64,000 nt of DNA from a virus (IMGVR_UViG_3300037187_000003:1-64000); one strand, 5' to 3'; shown: positions 25,052 through 33,527, counted from the stretch's first letter. Notes: a model not told the origin generated them from the sequence alone. Translations and numbers: made by a program.

Positions 25052-25340
25052 TCAAGGTTTCGCTGGACAGCTTAGGGTGCTCATACGGCCCCCACGCCTC
25101 TGCCGCCTTCAACATCAACGGCACGTGACCCATCTTGACCGCGGCATGGGCAACCATGCGGAAGATATCACGCGGGAGAAGGGTGGCGATTTCAGCATCG
25201 GTCAGATGGCCAAGCGCCAGTTGGCGGGATTCGGCTACTTTACCAGCGAGTTCGGCAAGTTCCGCCGTTCGCTTGGCTGTTGGCTTGTTCGGCGCACCCG
25301 GCGGCCTCCCCCGCGGCCGTCCTGTCCGTGGCGTGGCCAT
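24888..25340 (-). CDS. Terminase small subunit-like protein
   Basis: 150 residues, ATG at 25340. A basic RGRPPGAPNKPTAKRTAELA N-terminus is followed by helices (LPRDIFRMVAHAAVKMGHVP) and a charged C-terminus. Basic G-R-P-x-G-x-x-N-K starts and a place directly before terL are common in small terminases. The 3' 164 bases overlap terL in a different frame, unusually long for this genome. Confidence 0.68.
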   Translation of the reverse strand: MATPRTGRPRGRPPGAPNKPTAKRTAELAELAGKVAESRQLALGHLTDAEIATLLPRDIFRMVAHAAVKMGHVPLMLKAAEAWGPYEHPKLSSETLNVRTDDSQRDEAALRAEREEISRRRIEIVGSEGIGDRAGTLAPRLPEEPHGVVH

Positions 25341-25425
25341 GATTGGTTGTCCGAATTTCTTTCCCGATTATCCACCCGCACAAAACCGCAGGATATTCGT
25401 TCTTTCCCCTATTCCCGGCCCGTTG

Positions 25426-26253
25426 TCAACCCCCTATCGCGATTCCCGTTTCCCGGCCCGTAGGCTGCCGCCAGCGGGCGATCTGGACCAGGGGCACGTT
25501 TCCCGCATCTGGGAGCGCGATCGGCCCCAGCGGGGCTGTGGCGGCTCGCGTGGGGGCTTCTGGCCAATAATGCCCGCACAGCCGATCCATCGCGGCTGAA
25601 ATCGCGGCGGTTGCATCGGAGTCCCGGATGGCGAGCCACCTGGCAATGCGCTCTCGGCCCCAGTCAAGCAGGACGACTGCGCTGACGATAGGCTCGTACT
25701 CCCCGAGCGCGGCGCGGGCTGCGTCATTGCGAGCGATGGCGGCGAACTGGCGATCGACGGTGCCGCCGTTGTCGGGATTGTCGATACGCTCGGAGGCGCC
25801 TGATTTGGCCGGGGAGGCGCCGTTTGCGATCTGGAAATCATCGAGAAACTGGCGAGCCGCTTTGACGTGGTGGCGGGTGATGTGACGGGAGTGGGTGTAG
25901 AGGCCCCAGATCGCGGATGATGCGCGGAAGCTGGACACGACGGTCCCAGCGCGGTCGGGGTCGTGCCATTGGGCTGCGGCGAGGAGGGCGGGGCGGAGTT
26001 CGGCAGGTTCCGGGTCGAGACCGGCGGCGATGCGCTTGCGGTTCGCTTTGGTCGATCGGCTTGCGGCAGTGTGCCCCTTGACCGCGTTCCGCAGCAGCGC
26101 CGGTGCGATCTTCTCCGCCTGGGCCTCGCGGTAGTCCGCCTCGCGCTTCGCCGCTTCGTCTTGTAACCGCTGCGCTTCTGCCAGGGCGGCGGCTCGTTTT
26201 GCCTCGCGGCGCGCGGCTTGCTCGGGGGTGATGGGCTTGCGGCGGCGCGGCAT
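25426..26253 (-). CDS. DUF6456-like protein, possible regulator
   Basis: 275 residues, ATG at 26253 (TGATG overlap). The N-terminal 60 residues are a charged coiled coil (PEQAARREAKRAAALAEAQR). The later part (RHHVKAARQFLDDFQIANGA, then EYEPIVSAVVLLDWGRERIA and a final AMDRLCGHYW) resembles alphaproteobacterial DUF6456 domains. The gene precedes terminase, where late regulators are often encoded; a regulatory role is inference. Confidence 0.5.
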   Translation of the reverse strand: MPRRRKPITPEQAARREAKRAAALAEAQRLQDEAAKREADYREAQAEKIAPALLRNAVKGHTAASRSTKANRKRIAAGLDPEPAELRPALLAAAQWHDPDRAGTVVSSFRASSAIWGLYTHSRHITRHHVKAARQFLDDFQIANGASPAKSGASERIDNPDNGGTVDRQFAAIARNDAARAALGEYEPIVSAVVLLDWGRERIARWLAIRDSDATAAISAAMDRLCGHYWPEAPTRAATAPLGPIALPDAGNVPLVQIARWRQPTGRETGIAIGG

Positions 26254-26396
26254 CAGGACAGCGGCCCGTGGATTATCCGGAACGCCACTGCCGCGCCCAT
26301 AGCGGCGATACAGAGCGCATAGAACACAACGGCTTGTCGCATCCTACGACGGAACAGTTCTTCGGGCATGTGATATCTGCTGTGCGGGACGATCAT
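26253..26396 (-). CDS. Small single-span membrane protein
   Basis: 47 residues from ATG at 26396 with AGGAG six to seven bases upstream. Contains one hydrophobic segment (VVFYALCIAAMGAAVAFRII) after a basic MPEELFRRRMRQ stretch. First gene after the probable origin. Function unknown. Confidence 0.6.
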   Translation of the reverse strand: MIVPHSRYHMPEELFRRRMRQAVVFYALCIAAMGAAVAFRIIHGPLS

Positions 26397-26489
26397 CGGC
26401 GGCTCCTGTTCGCGTCGCACCCTACCGGCTACCGGCTGCCCTGCGCAAGAGGTTCCACGCGGGGCATCGTTTGTGTGCGAATGAGGGGG

Positions 26490-26870
26490 GTGTGTCACGC
26501 TAATTCCGTTGACGTGCCGTAACGTGACGGGCTGCGTGACGCCCCTCGCCTTACTTACTTACTTGTACATATCTATATGTAAGTAAAAGTAAGTAGGGGT
26601 ATGTCACGTTGTCACGCTCTTATCTCCATATACCCATGCGTGCATGCGCGCTCGCATGTGAGTGTATCGCGGAAATGGCGTGACAACGTGCCGTTGCGAA
26701 CAGGGAACGGCAGCTAAACCCTTGGGTTTGCTGCGAAATGTGACGGTCAGATGCCTGTCACGTTTTGCGTCACGCCGCGTCACATATCTACGTGCCGCGT
26801 GACGTATGTCATTGATTTATCGAAGATAATTCGGAAATGTGCCGCCGTCAATAGGCGCGTGACGCGCGCT
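26490..26870. other. Probable replication origin region
   Basis: No gene is seen in 26397-26869. The stretch holds twelve GTCAC/GTGAC pentamers (for example at 26494, 26524, 26536, 26603, 26611, 26680, 26740, 26757, 26769, 26779, 26799 and 26859), many inside CGTGACG or GTCACG, plus three CGTGCCG copies. Chance would give about one. An AT-rich inverted repeat lies among them. The replication helicase and prim-pol genes follow directly. Clustered short repeats plus an AT-rich unwinding element is the usual form of an iteron-type origin. Confidence 0.65.
26550..26596. repeat. AT-rich inverted/direct repeat, candidate DNA unwinding element
   Basis: Three or more TTAC direct repeats run into ACATAT-ct-ATATGT, then a mirror arm AAGTAAAAGTAAGT. 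The arms can form an imperfect hairpin. This is the most AT-rich stretch of the surrounding region and lies inside the GTCAC/GTGAC cluster. Confidence 0.6.
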
Positions 26871-28606
26871 TATTCCCCCTGGTCCAGCACATTGAGCGGC
26901 AGCCACACGGCCCGGCTCCTGTGACCCAGCGCAAATCGGATCACCTTCTCGGTGGCGGATGTAGCGCCCGGCAGTCGGGATAGCGTGCGGGACCAGTTCG
27001 CGGCCCATGGCGTGCCAGCCAGCGCCTTGGCGAGCGCGGGGTGGCTGGTGCTCACCCAGGCACCGAACGGCGCTGTGCGGTGGGCTCGGACGCCGTATTC
27101 GCGCAGTTCGAAGTCAGCGGTATCGACTGGGATACGGTCATCCGACCCGAACGCCGCTGACATCAAGCGACCAAGCGTCACGTCGATGGTCGGACCATTA
27201 CCCAGCGACACGCGGATGCGGGCGGCAGACAGGTGCGAGAGCAGCCGGTCTTCGTCCTTCTGGGTATCCGACGTGACGCTATCGCCCCAATCCTGCCGGT
27301 CCAGATACGCAGATGCTTCGGCCTGCGTGATCGGTCTCCCGCTGTGCAGCGAATACGCCCCGGCCAGGAGTGTGCCAACTTGGTCCCCCAGCCGCCGCGT
27401 TCCGAGCTTGGCGGCGACCGCGACGGCGAACACCTCGGCATTGTCTCGGATCACCGGCAATAAGCCAACGCTGCGCGCCAGAAGGCCGGCAGCATAGGCC
27501 GGGGTGATAAGCAAGGCAGCTTGCGCGGCCAGGTCGCGGAACGCCTCCTGATCGTTGGAGATGGCGGTAAGGGGGGGTTGCAAGGCGAGGATCGAGACGC
27601 GGGACTCATCGGCCGCGAACGCCAGGCCGACATTGATGGACGAGAATGCGAACGCCGAGCGAATGCGGAAAGAGCGGCCGGAAGTCTGCTGCTGCGTGCC
27701 TTTGATGATCTTTTTCTCGGACTCGCTGGATGCCTGACGCATCAGGTCCAGCACGCCCTGGACCCGGATAGCCGCTGCGCTGTCCTCGCGCTCGAACTCA
27801 TCGAACACGACGGGCAAAGCATCCGAATTGAGGGTCTGGCGGATGCCGGCTTCGGATGTCTTGGACTGGACCTGTAGGGCGATCGGCCCGACGAGGGGAG
27901 CCAATACATTGTCCAGAAGCCACGACTTGCCGGAGCCGGACGCGCCGGTCACCCAGATCGACGGGCGCCATCGGAGCGCGCCACACACCATCGCGCACAC
28001 AATCCATCCGGCGAATAATGTGCCGCTGATCGGTCTGACCCATCGGAGTTTGGCGGAAATTTCACATATTCGGTGCGCGTCCGCGTTGGAGAGCGGCGCA
28101 GCGTCGTGGATCGAAAGCGGGAGCGCGGCAGGATAGATCGAGGTAGAGCCTGGCAGCATGAGCGCGCACGATCGGCCATCGACCAGGAGGCGGTCGCCCA
28201 TGTGTAGAACTGCGCGGCCATGGTCGAACCACGCGCCGCGGCCTCGGACACGCTCCGGGTTGTAGATGCCGGCGCTGCGGCACTCCGTCATGAGCCAGTC
28301 AGCCGCATCGTCCCAAAAGACCTGTCCCTTCTCGGAAACGAATTTGGTGCGCTGCCAGAAGTGCGGGACAGCGGCCATCGCCATGAGGGCGCGCTTGGTA
28401 TGCTGGTCCGCAGTCAGGGTGTGGACTTGCCGGGATGAGCGGGACAGGTAAAAAAAAGTCGAGTGGTCATAGCCGAGCGGGATGATGCCTTCGCTGGGTT
28501 GGGGGGAGAACTCCACGACGTTGTCCTCTCCCTCCATCGGGATCGGATTGGCGCGGGCATGGGCGGCGGACGCGACGGCATCAGGATCGAACGGGAGCCC
28601 GCTCAT
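26870..28606 (-). CDS. Replication helicase/ATPase
   Basis: 578 residues, ATG at 28606 (ATGA overlap). Walker A GASGSGKSW at 221-229 and Walker B LPVVFDEFE at about 264-272; a serine-rich sensor region (F-S-S-I-N-V-G) follows. The N-terminal 200 residues have no clear motif. Coupling to an upstream prim-pol gene and position next to the origin indicate the replicative helicase or loader of a primase-helicase pair. It resembles DUF927/SF3-type proteins only in general layout. Confidence 0.75.
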   Translation of the reverse strand: MSGLPFDPDAVASAAHARANPIPMEGEDNVVEFSPQPSEGIIPLGYDHSTFFYLSRSSRQVHTLTADQHTKRALMAMAAVPHFWQRTKFVSEKGQVFWDDAADWLMTECRSAGIYNPERVRGRGAWFDHGRAVLHMGDRLLVDGRSCALMLPGSTSIYPAALPLSIHDAAPLSNADAHRICEISAKLRWVRPISGTLFAGWIVCAMVCGALRWRPSIWVTGASGSGKSWLLDNVLAPLVGPIALQVQSKTSEAGIRQTLNSDALPVVFDEFEREDSAAAIRVQGVLDLMRQASSESEKKIIKGTQQQTSGRSFRIRSAFAFSSINVGLAFAADESRVSILALQPPLTAISNDQEAFRDLAAQAALLITPAYAAGLLARSVGLLPVIRDNAEVFAVAVAAKLGTRRLGDQVGTLLAGAYSLHSGRPITQAEASAYLDRQDWGDSVTSDTQKDEDRLLSHLSAARIRVSLGNGPTIDVTLGRLMSAAFGSDDRIPVDTADFELREYGVRAHRTAPFGAWVSTSHPALAKALAGTPWAANWSRTLSRLPGATSATEKVIRFALGHRSRAVWLPLNVLDQGE

Positions 28607-29436
28607 GCGGCACGCCGAGATTTCAGGCCGCTGTCGATGGTGGCGAGCGCGGCCCGGATGCCTTCTTCGCTGATAAAGCCATTGGCACGCGCGGCGGCCA
28701 GCATCGACTCGCGGACCTCGGATTCGGTCAGAGAACCCTCATCAACAAACCGTGCGAGCGAGTATGTTTCGGCGTTCAGAGCATTGTTCCGGCCGCCTTT
28801 GCCGAGCGCCGCGACGCGGCGGATAGCGTTGCGCAGCGCGCCGACCGCGTAGTTTCTGGCCTGGTCGCCGGTGCGCAGGACTGGCTGTTTGCGCTCTGGC
28901 TCCGGTGGGGGCGCCATAAGGCGAGCGAGCCACCCAGGTAGAGGCGGGGGTGATGTCTCCCACGGAGCCGTCAGCCAACGATACGGACGGCGCGTGCGCC
29001 AATGCAGCGAGGGCGGCACAACCTGGGACTGTCTGCCGCGCCTTGGGTCTATGCCGAGTGCCGGGCAGCCGTCGTGGCCAACGATCCGCTCGCCGTTGTT
29101 CTGGAAAAAGAGGGCCAAGCCGCCGCCGCCGGAGCGTAACTGCGGACGCGGCGGCAACGGCCCATGCTCAACCACGAGAGCGGCGAGGTTGGCGATGCCG
29201 TCGTGCGCGTGGCCCGGGGGTGTGTCACAGTCGAGGCCCAGCAGGCGAGATGGACCAAACACCACGCGCCATCCGCATCCAGGAAACAATCCGCACCACG
29301 TGGCGAGTTGATCAAGGTCGCATGTAGCCGCGTCCGTGGGGGCTTTGATGCACGCCTTTTTGGTAGTTGGCGAAACCGGATATAGGTGCCAGCCGATCAG
29401 CGCCAGCCGCTCAATTTCGTCAGGAATTGAGGCCAT
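28603..29436 (-). CDS. Prim-pol domain primase/polymerase
   Basis: 277 residues from ATG at 29436 with AGGAGG upstream; the longer frame is rejected. Prim-pol features: LIGWHLYPVSPTTKKACIKA at the start, WRVVFGPSRLLGLDCDT with metal-binding Asp69 and Asp71, RSGGGGLALFFQ, and GIDPRRGRQSQVVPPSLHW. The C-terminal part is helical (ESMLAAARANGFISEEGIRA). It would make primers and possibly DNA for phage replication together with the helicase downstream. Confidence 0.85.
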   Translation of the reverse strand: MASIPDEIERLALIGWHLYPVSPTTKKACIKAPTDAATCDLDQLATWCGLFPGCGWRVVFGPSRLLGLDCDTPPGHAHDGIANLAALVVEHGPLPPRPQLRSGGGGLALFFQNNGERIVGHDGCPALGIDPRRGRQSQVVPPSLHWRTRRPYRWLTAPWETSPPPLPGWLARLMAPPPEPERKQPVLRTGDQARNYAVGALRNAIRRVAALGKGGRNNALNAETYSLARFVDEGSLTESEVRESMLAAARANGFISEEGIRAALATIDSGLKSRRAA

Positions 29437-29758
29437 CCAGCGCCTCCTGTACCGATCTCGCTGGCAAATACAACCCGCCAGCGCGGCGCCACGCTGAAGC
29501 AAACCTAATCTGCTCGTCGGAAAACCTGCCGCCGCGCGGGCGTTTGGTTTCGATCGCCACAGGACGGCCGCCGACCGCGCCGATGATGTCCGCCGAGCCG
29601 ATCAGTCCGAAACTTACCCATCGGCCAAAACGATCCGGCAATTTTCCGGTGTTGTTGCGCCAAATGCACGCTTCCTGCAGTGCCGATACGGCCACCAGGA
29701 CCGCGCTCAGGACCGGCGTCTCGGTTAGCGGTTCATCGCCAAGGTCAAGCCTGTTCAT
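29420..29758 (-). CDS. VRR-NUC domain nuclease
   Basis: 112 residues from ATG at 29758. Contains the VRR-NUC core: ACIWRNNTGKL, SADIIGAVGGRPVAIETKRP with the D...E-x-K catalytic set, and a downstream DEQIRFASAWRRAGGLYLPA helix. Such small PD-(D/E)XK nucleases act on branched DNA and are common in phage replication clusters. Overlaps the helicase gene by 14 bases and prim-pol by 17. Confidence 0.85.
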   Translation of the reverse strand: MNRLDLGDEPLTETPVLSAVLVAVSALQEACIWRNNTGKLPDRFGRWVSFGLIGSADIIGAVGGRPVAIETKRPRGGRFSDEQIRFASAWRRAGGLYLPARSVQEALDGLNS

Positions 29759-31178
29759 GGCTCCGGTTCCCCCATGCGTGCTTGGTCCACCCATAGTGAT
29801 ACCCTCGCACTTTGCGGATTTGATCCATCTTTTCGTACGTATCGGCGTGTTGCATCAAAGCCTTGAACTCCGCCCCGCGCGCCGTGAGAATGTCGCAGCC
29901 GCGCGCCCAGACCGGAGTTGTCGTGACCTGAATCAGCTGACCGTCAACCTGCTCTGGGCCTTCTGCAATCCCACGCTCAGCCGGATCAGGCGTGACCAAC
30001 ACGCACCCATCGGGCGAGCCGTCAGGACATTCCTGACCATCGCGCCATCCCGGACCGGCGGGAAATATCCGGTAGCACACCTCGCATTGCTTGACGGGAG
30101 CGGATTCGGACTTGCGTTTCTTGTCGTCGAGAGACCATCGGCGCGGCGCATCCGGTAGACCGTGGCGGTGGATGTTACCGACATGGTCGAGGATCGTGGC
30201 GCGCGAGCCGTCTGCCTTGGGTCTGAGTGCTCGGCCGATCGTTTGAAGGTGCAGTGCGAGGGACTTTGTCGGGCGCAACAGGATGACGCCGCCGACCGAG
30301 GGTACGTCGAGACCCTCGGAGATTAGCGCGCATGACGTGAGAACTTGATACTTCCCATTGCCGATACCCTCAATTCGGTCGCGTCGCACAACGCGGTCCA
30401 TCGTGCCATCCACGGACGCGGCAGAGATTCCCGATGCGCAGAACTGTTCCGCAACGTGGCCGGCATGATCGATGCGAACGGCAAAGACAATGGCGGAGCG
30501 GGGGGCGATGTAGTCTTTATAGTGTTGAACTGCATCCCCGGTGATTACTACCTTGTCTATCGCTTCCGACAATTCGTCGGTTGCATAGTCCCCGGCCTGT
30601 GTGCTGATTTTTGACAGATCGACTGACGATGGCGGAGCGAGGTAATCATAGGGTGCAAGCCATCCGGCCTTGATAAGCTCGCCCGGCGTCGGACCAAGCA
30701 CCATATCGTCAAACATCCGGCCCAAACCGCGCCCATCAAGACGTTGCGGGGTTGCTGTGACGCCAAGGATTTTTGCCTGGGGCCATCGCTTGAGGATCGC
30801 TTGATAGCTGTCGCTGATCGCGTGGTGCGCCTCGTCCACAATTATCAGATCAGGCGCGTCCGACATATCCAGTCGGCGCGCAAGAGTTTGGATCATCGCA
30901 ATTTGGGTGCGATCGTTTGTGTGCCGATGTCCCGGCTGTATGCGGCCGTGCCGCACGCCGAATCCGTCCAAGGCTTCGCCAATCTGCGCGACAATCTCGG
31001 TGCGATGCGCGATAACGAGAGTTCGTTTGTTCTTTTCTGTTGCGCTTGCGGTAATGTAGGCGAAGCAGGCGGTTTTGCCGCTGCCGGTCGGGCTGACGGC
31101 GAGCACGCGCCGGTGGCGCGCGAATGCCTCACGGATGCGGGCAACAAAGCCCTCTTGATAGTCACGAAGGGAGATCAC
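29745..31178 (-). CDS. Superfamily II DEAH-type helicase
   Basis: 477 residues, GTG at 31178. Motifs in order: LRDYQEGF (Q-like), I VSPTGSGKTA, Ia VIAHRTE, II IIVDEAHH, III GVTATPQR, V CALISEGLDVPSVGGVILLR, VI LQTIGRALRP. A Cys-rich segment (CEVCYRIFPAGPGW, then C and C) after motif VI may bind zinc. It probably unwinds branched DNA during replication or recombination, coupled to the VRR-NUC nuclease. Confidence 0.9.
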   Translation of the reverse strand: MISLRDYQEGFVARIREAFARHRRVLAVSPTGSGKTACFAYITASATEKNKRTLVIAHRTEIVAQIGEALDGFGVRHGRIQPGHRHTNDRTQIAMIQTLARRLDMSDAPDLIIVDEAHHAISDSYQAILKRWPQAKILGVTATPQRLDGRGLGRMFDDMVLGPTPGELIKAGWLAPYDYLAPPSSVDLSKISTQAGDYATDELSEAIDKVVITGDAVQHYKDYIAPRSAIVFAVRIDHAGHVAEQFCASGISAASVDGTMDRVVRRDRIEGIGNGKYQVLTSCALISEGLDVPSVGGVILLRPTKSLALHLQTIGRALRPKADGSRATILDHVGNIHRHGLPDAPRRWSLDDKKRKSESAPVKQCEVCYRIFPAGPGWRDGQECPDGSPDGCVLVTPDPAERGIAEGPEQVDGQLIQVTTTPVWARGCDILTARGAEFKALMQHADTYEKMDQIRKVRGYHYGWTKHAWGNRSHEQA

Positions 31179-31187
31179 GGCGCGCGT

Positions 31188-31400
31188 CTACAGCGCGGGG
31201 ATTACGAGAATATCCTTCGGCGCCACATGGTCAGTGAGGACCAATGCGCGACCGCTGCCGTGCCGGTGGATTTTACCAGCCATGCGAATTGCAGCGCAGG
31301 CTATCGCGGACCGCGAGTAGCCTGTCTCCTTCGCAAGCCAAGCGAGAGTCTCATCCACATCAGGATTGAGTTGCAGGCTCAGACGCGGCGCTTCCGGCAT
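31188..31400 (-). CDS. Ribbon-helix-helix regulator
   Basis: 70 residues from ATG at 31400. PRLSLQLNPDVDETLAWLAK followed by ETGYSRSAIACAAIRMAG is a CopG/Arc-like ribbon-helix-helix. It heads the helicase-replication genes. A perfect TTGAC-N7-GTCAA palindrome lies 39 bases upstream of the start and may be its own operator. Confidence 0.65.
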   Translation of the reverse strand: MPEAPRLSLQLNPDVDETLAWLAKETGYSRSAIACAAIRMAGKIHRHGSGRALVLTDHVAPKDILVIPAL

Positions 31401-31438
31401 GACGTGGTCCCCTGGACGTGCGGCCACTGTGCAACTCT

Positions 31439-31455
31439 TTGACGGTTGCTGTCAA
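31439..31455. promoter_or_regulatory. Palindrome TTGAC-N7-GTCAA upstream of RHH gene
   Basis: Perfect 5-bp arms; the minus-strand arm reads TTGACA, usable as a -35 element. Its placement upstream of an RHH gene suggests autoregulation. No convincing -10 was found. Confidence 0.4.
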
Positions 31456-31505
31456 CCCCGCCCTACCCCGCGCGGCCCGGCGCGCAATAGGCTCGGGCGC
31501 GCACC

Positions 31506-31583
31506 TCACCGCGGGCCGCGCATCAGCGTGACCAGGTTCCACACGCGCTTGGCAGCGGCGTCGGCCCGTCGCGCAATAGAGCA
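31506..31583 (-). pseudogene. In-frame duplicated tail after HNH stop codon
   Basis: After the HNH gene TGA (31586-31584) the same frame stays open for 25 codons to a second stop at 31508-31506. It encodes ADAAAKRVWNLVTLMRG, a near-copy of the HNH C-terminal VTAAERVWNMATLGKRYGG. It is either a decayed 3' duplication or a read-through extension. Confidence 0.5.
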
Positions 31584-32099
31584 TCAAGGGGCGGGTGCAG
31601 CCCCGCCATACCGCTTCCCGAGCGTCGCCATGTTCCAAACCCGTTCCGCCGCCGTGACAGCGGGCCACACGAACTGGTCCAGCCCGATCCGTTCCATCGC
31701 GGCCTCGATCGCCTCGCGCCGCCGATCATCGACATCCTCCCATTCCCACGGCGACCGATCCGCGCGCCGCTCTGCCAGCACTCGGTTCCGCGGCTGCGGC
31801 ATTTGCGTCGCGATAAGGCCGAGACGCCACTCCCGGATGATGTCGCGCCGACCCGTTTTGCGGCTCTGTGCCACGGCCTCGACGCAGGCCAACGCGGCGA
31901 CGCAGTGCCCCACCGTTCCGAGCAGGATGTTGCACTGGCGACACATGACGCGGCGGTTGTTGGTGTCGCCATGGATCACGAACGATCCGCCCCATGCGCG
32001 CGGCAGGATGTGATCGTCGGATATGCCGTGGCTGCTGGCGCGGCGGGGGTGGAGCTCGGCTCGGCAGCGCGGGCATGGGTCGCCTGGGAGGAGGGTCAC
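31584..32099 (-). CDS. HNH endonuclease
   Basis: 171 residues, GTG at 32099 (GTGA overlap). Zinc-binding C-P-R-C near residue 9-12, then GISDDHILPRAWGG with the HNH Asp-His, a downstream N-N-R-R-V-M, and C-R-Q-C-N closing the finger. The C-terminal half is helical. It could be a homing-type or packaging nuclease; the replication-cluster position does not decide. Confidence 0.8.
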   Translation of the reverse strand: MTLLPGDPCPRCRAELHPRRASSHGISDDHILPRAWGGSFVIHGDTNNRRVMCRQCNILLGTVGHCVAALACVEAVAQSRKTGRRDIIREWRLGLIATQMPQPRNRVLAERRADRSPWEWEDVDDRRREAIEAAMERIGLDQFVWPAVTAAERVWNMATLGKRYGGAAPAP

Positions 32100-32353
32100 G
32101 CCGGCCTCTTCGGCGGCGTGGGCTTCGGCAGGGCGCGCTCATATTGGGCCACGCCGCCATCAGGCGCGATCCGGTCATCCACGCGCCGTTCAATCCCCAG
32201 CTTCGCCAGGATGGCGTCGGATGCCTCGCCGCGCGACAGGTAGAGGCCCAAGGACTGCCGGGCGATGCCACACGCCTGGGCCAAGGCAGACTGGCTCGCG
32301 CCCTCCTGGCGGCAGATGCGGCGGATGTGGGCGCGGAGACGGGCGGGGGTCAT
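32096..32353 (-). CDS. Small HTH protein
   Basis: 85 residues, ATG at 32353 (ATGA overlap). ICRQEGASQSALAQACGIAR followed by QSLGLYLSRGEASDAILAKL is a Cro/C1-type helix-turn-helix. The C-terminus is Pro-rich. Likely a DNA-binding regulator of the early leftward operon. Confidence 0.68.
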   Translation of the reverse strand: MTPARLRAHIRRICRQEGASQSALAQACGIARQSLGLYLSRGEASDAILAKLGIERRVDDRIAPDGGVAQYERALPKPTPPKRPA

Positions 32354-32937
32354 GCTGGTACCTTGGCGGTTGCGGCGATTGACAGGAGAAGGTCGCGGAA
32401 CTCGGGCGGCGTGGCGGCTGCCTCGGATTTTCCAATTCGGCGCAAGTCACCTACAAATCGGTTTCTGCACCAACTCACAACTGCGGATGACGGATGTTTT
32501 CCCCACCGAAGCTGCGGCAGATCAACACCATAGGCATAAAGCCAAGTCGCTTTGCGGGCAGGGCAGCCATAGGCGGCCTGCTCAATGTGGCATGTCCATC
32601 CCCCCTGCCAGTCCGCCGTAGCCCACCCACTCGTCTTGGATGGCGTCAGAAGCCCATGAGATCGCCACGCCCAGCTATCGGCGGGATGTTCGAGAATGCC
32701 ACCCCAGCGGCGCACCGAATCCAGAGCGGCAGCAAAGCATCCGCCGTCCTCTCCACGCTTATGCCCCCATCTGGCTTCGACCAGCCCGGCAAGGCGACAC
32801 CAAGCAGAACACGGAGGGTGCGCCACGACCGGATGCGGGCCAGCGTATAGCCGCGCGTCGCGGCTCTCGTCCCACAGGTCAACGTCTGGCAGCCCGCTGT
32901 AGCAGCCGCCCTTTTGGACGTAGAGCGCGGCGATCAC
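32350..32937 (-). CDS. Conserved phage protein with PPC motif
   Basis: 195 residues, GTG at 32937 (GTGA overlap). Strong features: MIAALYVQKGGCYSGLPDVD, WDESRDARLYAGPHPVVAHP-PCSAW, DGGCFAAALDSVRRWGGILE-HP, and GGWTCHIEQAAYGCPARKAT. Proteins with this pattern are widespread in phages and usually unnamed; the A-H-P-P-C-S segment resembles the motif IV Pro-Cys of C5-cytosine methyltransferases, but the rest of that fold was not recognised. A DNA- or nucleotide-modification role is a guess. Confidence 0.7.
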   Translation of the reverse strand: MIAALYVQKGGCYSGLPDVDLWDESRDARLYAGPHPVVAHPPCSAWCRLAGLVEARWGHKRGEDGGCFAAALDSVRRWGGILEHPADSWAWRSHGLLTPSKTSGWATADWQGGWTCHIEQAAYGCPARKATWLYAYGVDLPQLRWGKHPSSAVVSWCRNRFVGDLRRIGKSEAAATPPEFRDLLLSIAATAKVPA

Positions 32938-33104
32938 TTCCGCACCGCGATGGCGAAGACGTGCAACTCGCCGTCTCTGCCCGCCTGCCGGAGGGCGTCT
33001 TCCGCGTAGGCCCGTGCCGCGGCTTCATCCGGCTGGCGCGTGACCATCGACGGTGCGGTGCGGCCGGTGGCGATCTCTTCCAGGGTGATCGTGTAGACGT
33101 TCAT
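32934..33104 (-). CDS. Small first gene of leftward early operon
   Basis: 56 residues, ATG at 33104, GGAGA eight bases upstream; its stop overlaps the next start (GTGA). MNVYTITLEEIATGRTAPSM and RQPDEAAARAYAEDALRQAG indicate a compact mixed alpha/beta protein. It starts about 20 bases after the predicted transcription start of the strong leftward promoter. Confidence 0.62.
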   Translation of the reverse strand: MNVYTITLEEIATGRTAPSMVTRQPDEAAARAYAEDALRQAGRDGELHVFAIAVRK

Positions 33105-33117
33105 CGTCGCGTCTCCG

Positions 33118-33130
33118 GTTTCGATGAAAC
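33118..33130. promoter_or_regulatory. Palindromic operator candidate GTTTC-GAT-GAAAC
   Basis: Perfect 5-bp inverted repeat with a 3-base centre, placed over the predicted start point of the leftward promoter. Similar TTTC/GAAA palindromes lie on the promoters at 40.85 kb. Confidence 0.5.
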
Positions 33131-33131
33131 G

Positions 33132-33160
33132 TATATAAGGCGCCCATCCTGGCGATGCAA
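33132..33160 (-). promoter_or_regulatory. Strong leftward promoter
   Basis: On the minus strand TTGCAT (33160-33155), a 17-base spacer, and TATATA (33137-33132). Transcription would start near 33125 and read the replication genes. Confidence 0.65.
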
Positions 33161-33168
33161 GAAAAACC

Positions 33169-33197
33169 TTTCATCCCCCGGCGGGAGAGCCTATATC
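33169..33197 (+). promoter_or_regulatory. Rightward promoter candidate
   Basis: TTTCAT (33169-33174), 17 bases, TATATC (33192-33197), placed 49 bases before the first rightward gene. The -35 overlaps GAAA-AACC-TTTC (33161-33172). The -35 match is weak. Confidence 0.45.
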
Positions 33198-33245
33198 TCC
33201 CTCAGAGGCGAGGAGCCGATCCCCGCCGGATCAGGAGAGACGAAG

Positions 33246-33527
33246 ATGACCATCAGCATCGCCCCGAACGGCAGGCACACTTCCCAAGTTGACGCCGAAG
33301 ACATCGGCCGGGCGCGCGACGCAGCGGAAGCCGTTCTCGCCCAGCGTGGCGTCACCGCCGAAGCGGCCTACGCGGCCTATCAAGCGCAGTGGCTGGAATT
33401 TGACGACGAAGACCCGATGACCGGCGACGCGCTGGCATGGATCGCGGCAGGCAAGGCAGCCGACATCGCAATCACCGCCGGCTGGGCGAACGAGAATGCA
33501 GAAATCTTCTGCGACATGAGCGCCTGA
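33246..33527 (+). CDS. Small accessory protein, unknown function
   Basis: 93 residues, ATG at 33246, AGGAGA eight bases upstream. Acidic, helical: EDIGRARDAAEAVLAQRGVT, then QAQWLEFDDEDPMTGDALAW. First gene of the rightward accessory set. The leader holds a 20-base sequence repeated before the next gene. Confidence 0.6.
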   Translation: MTISIAPNGRHTSQVDAEDIGRARDAAEAVLAQRGVTAEAAYAAYQAQWLEFDDEDPMTGDALAWIAAGKAADIAITAGWANENAEIFCDMSA

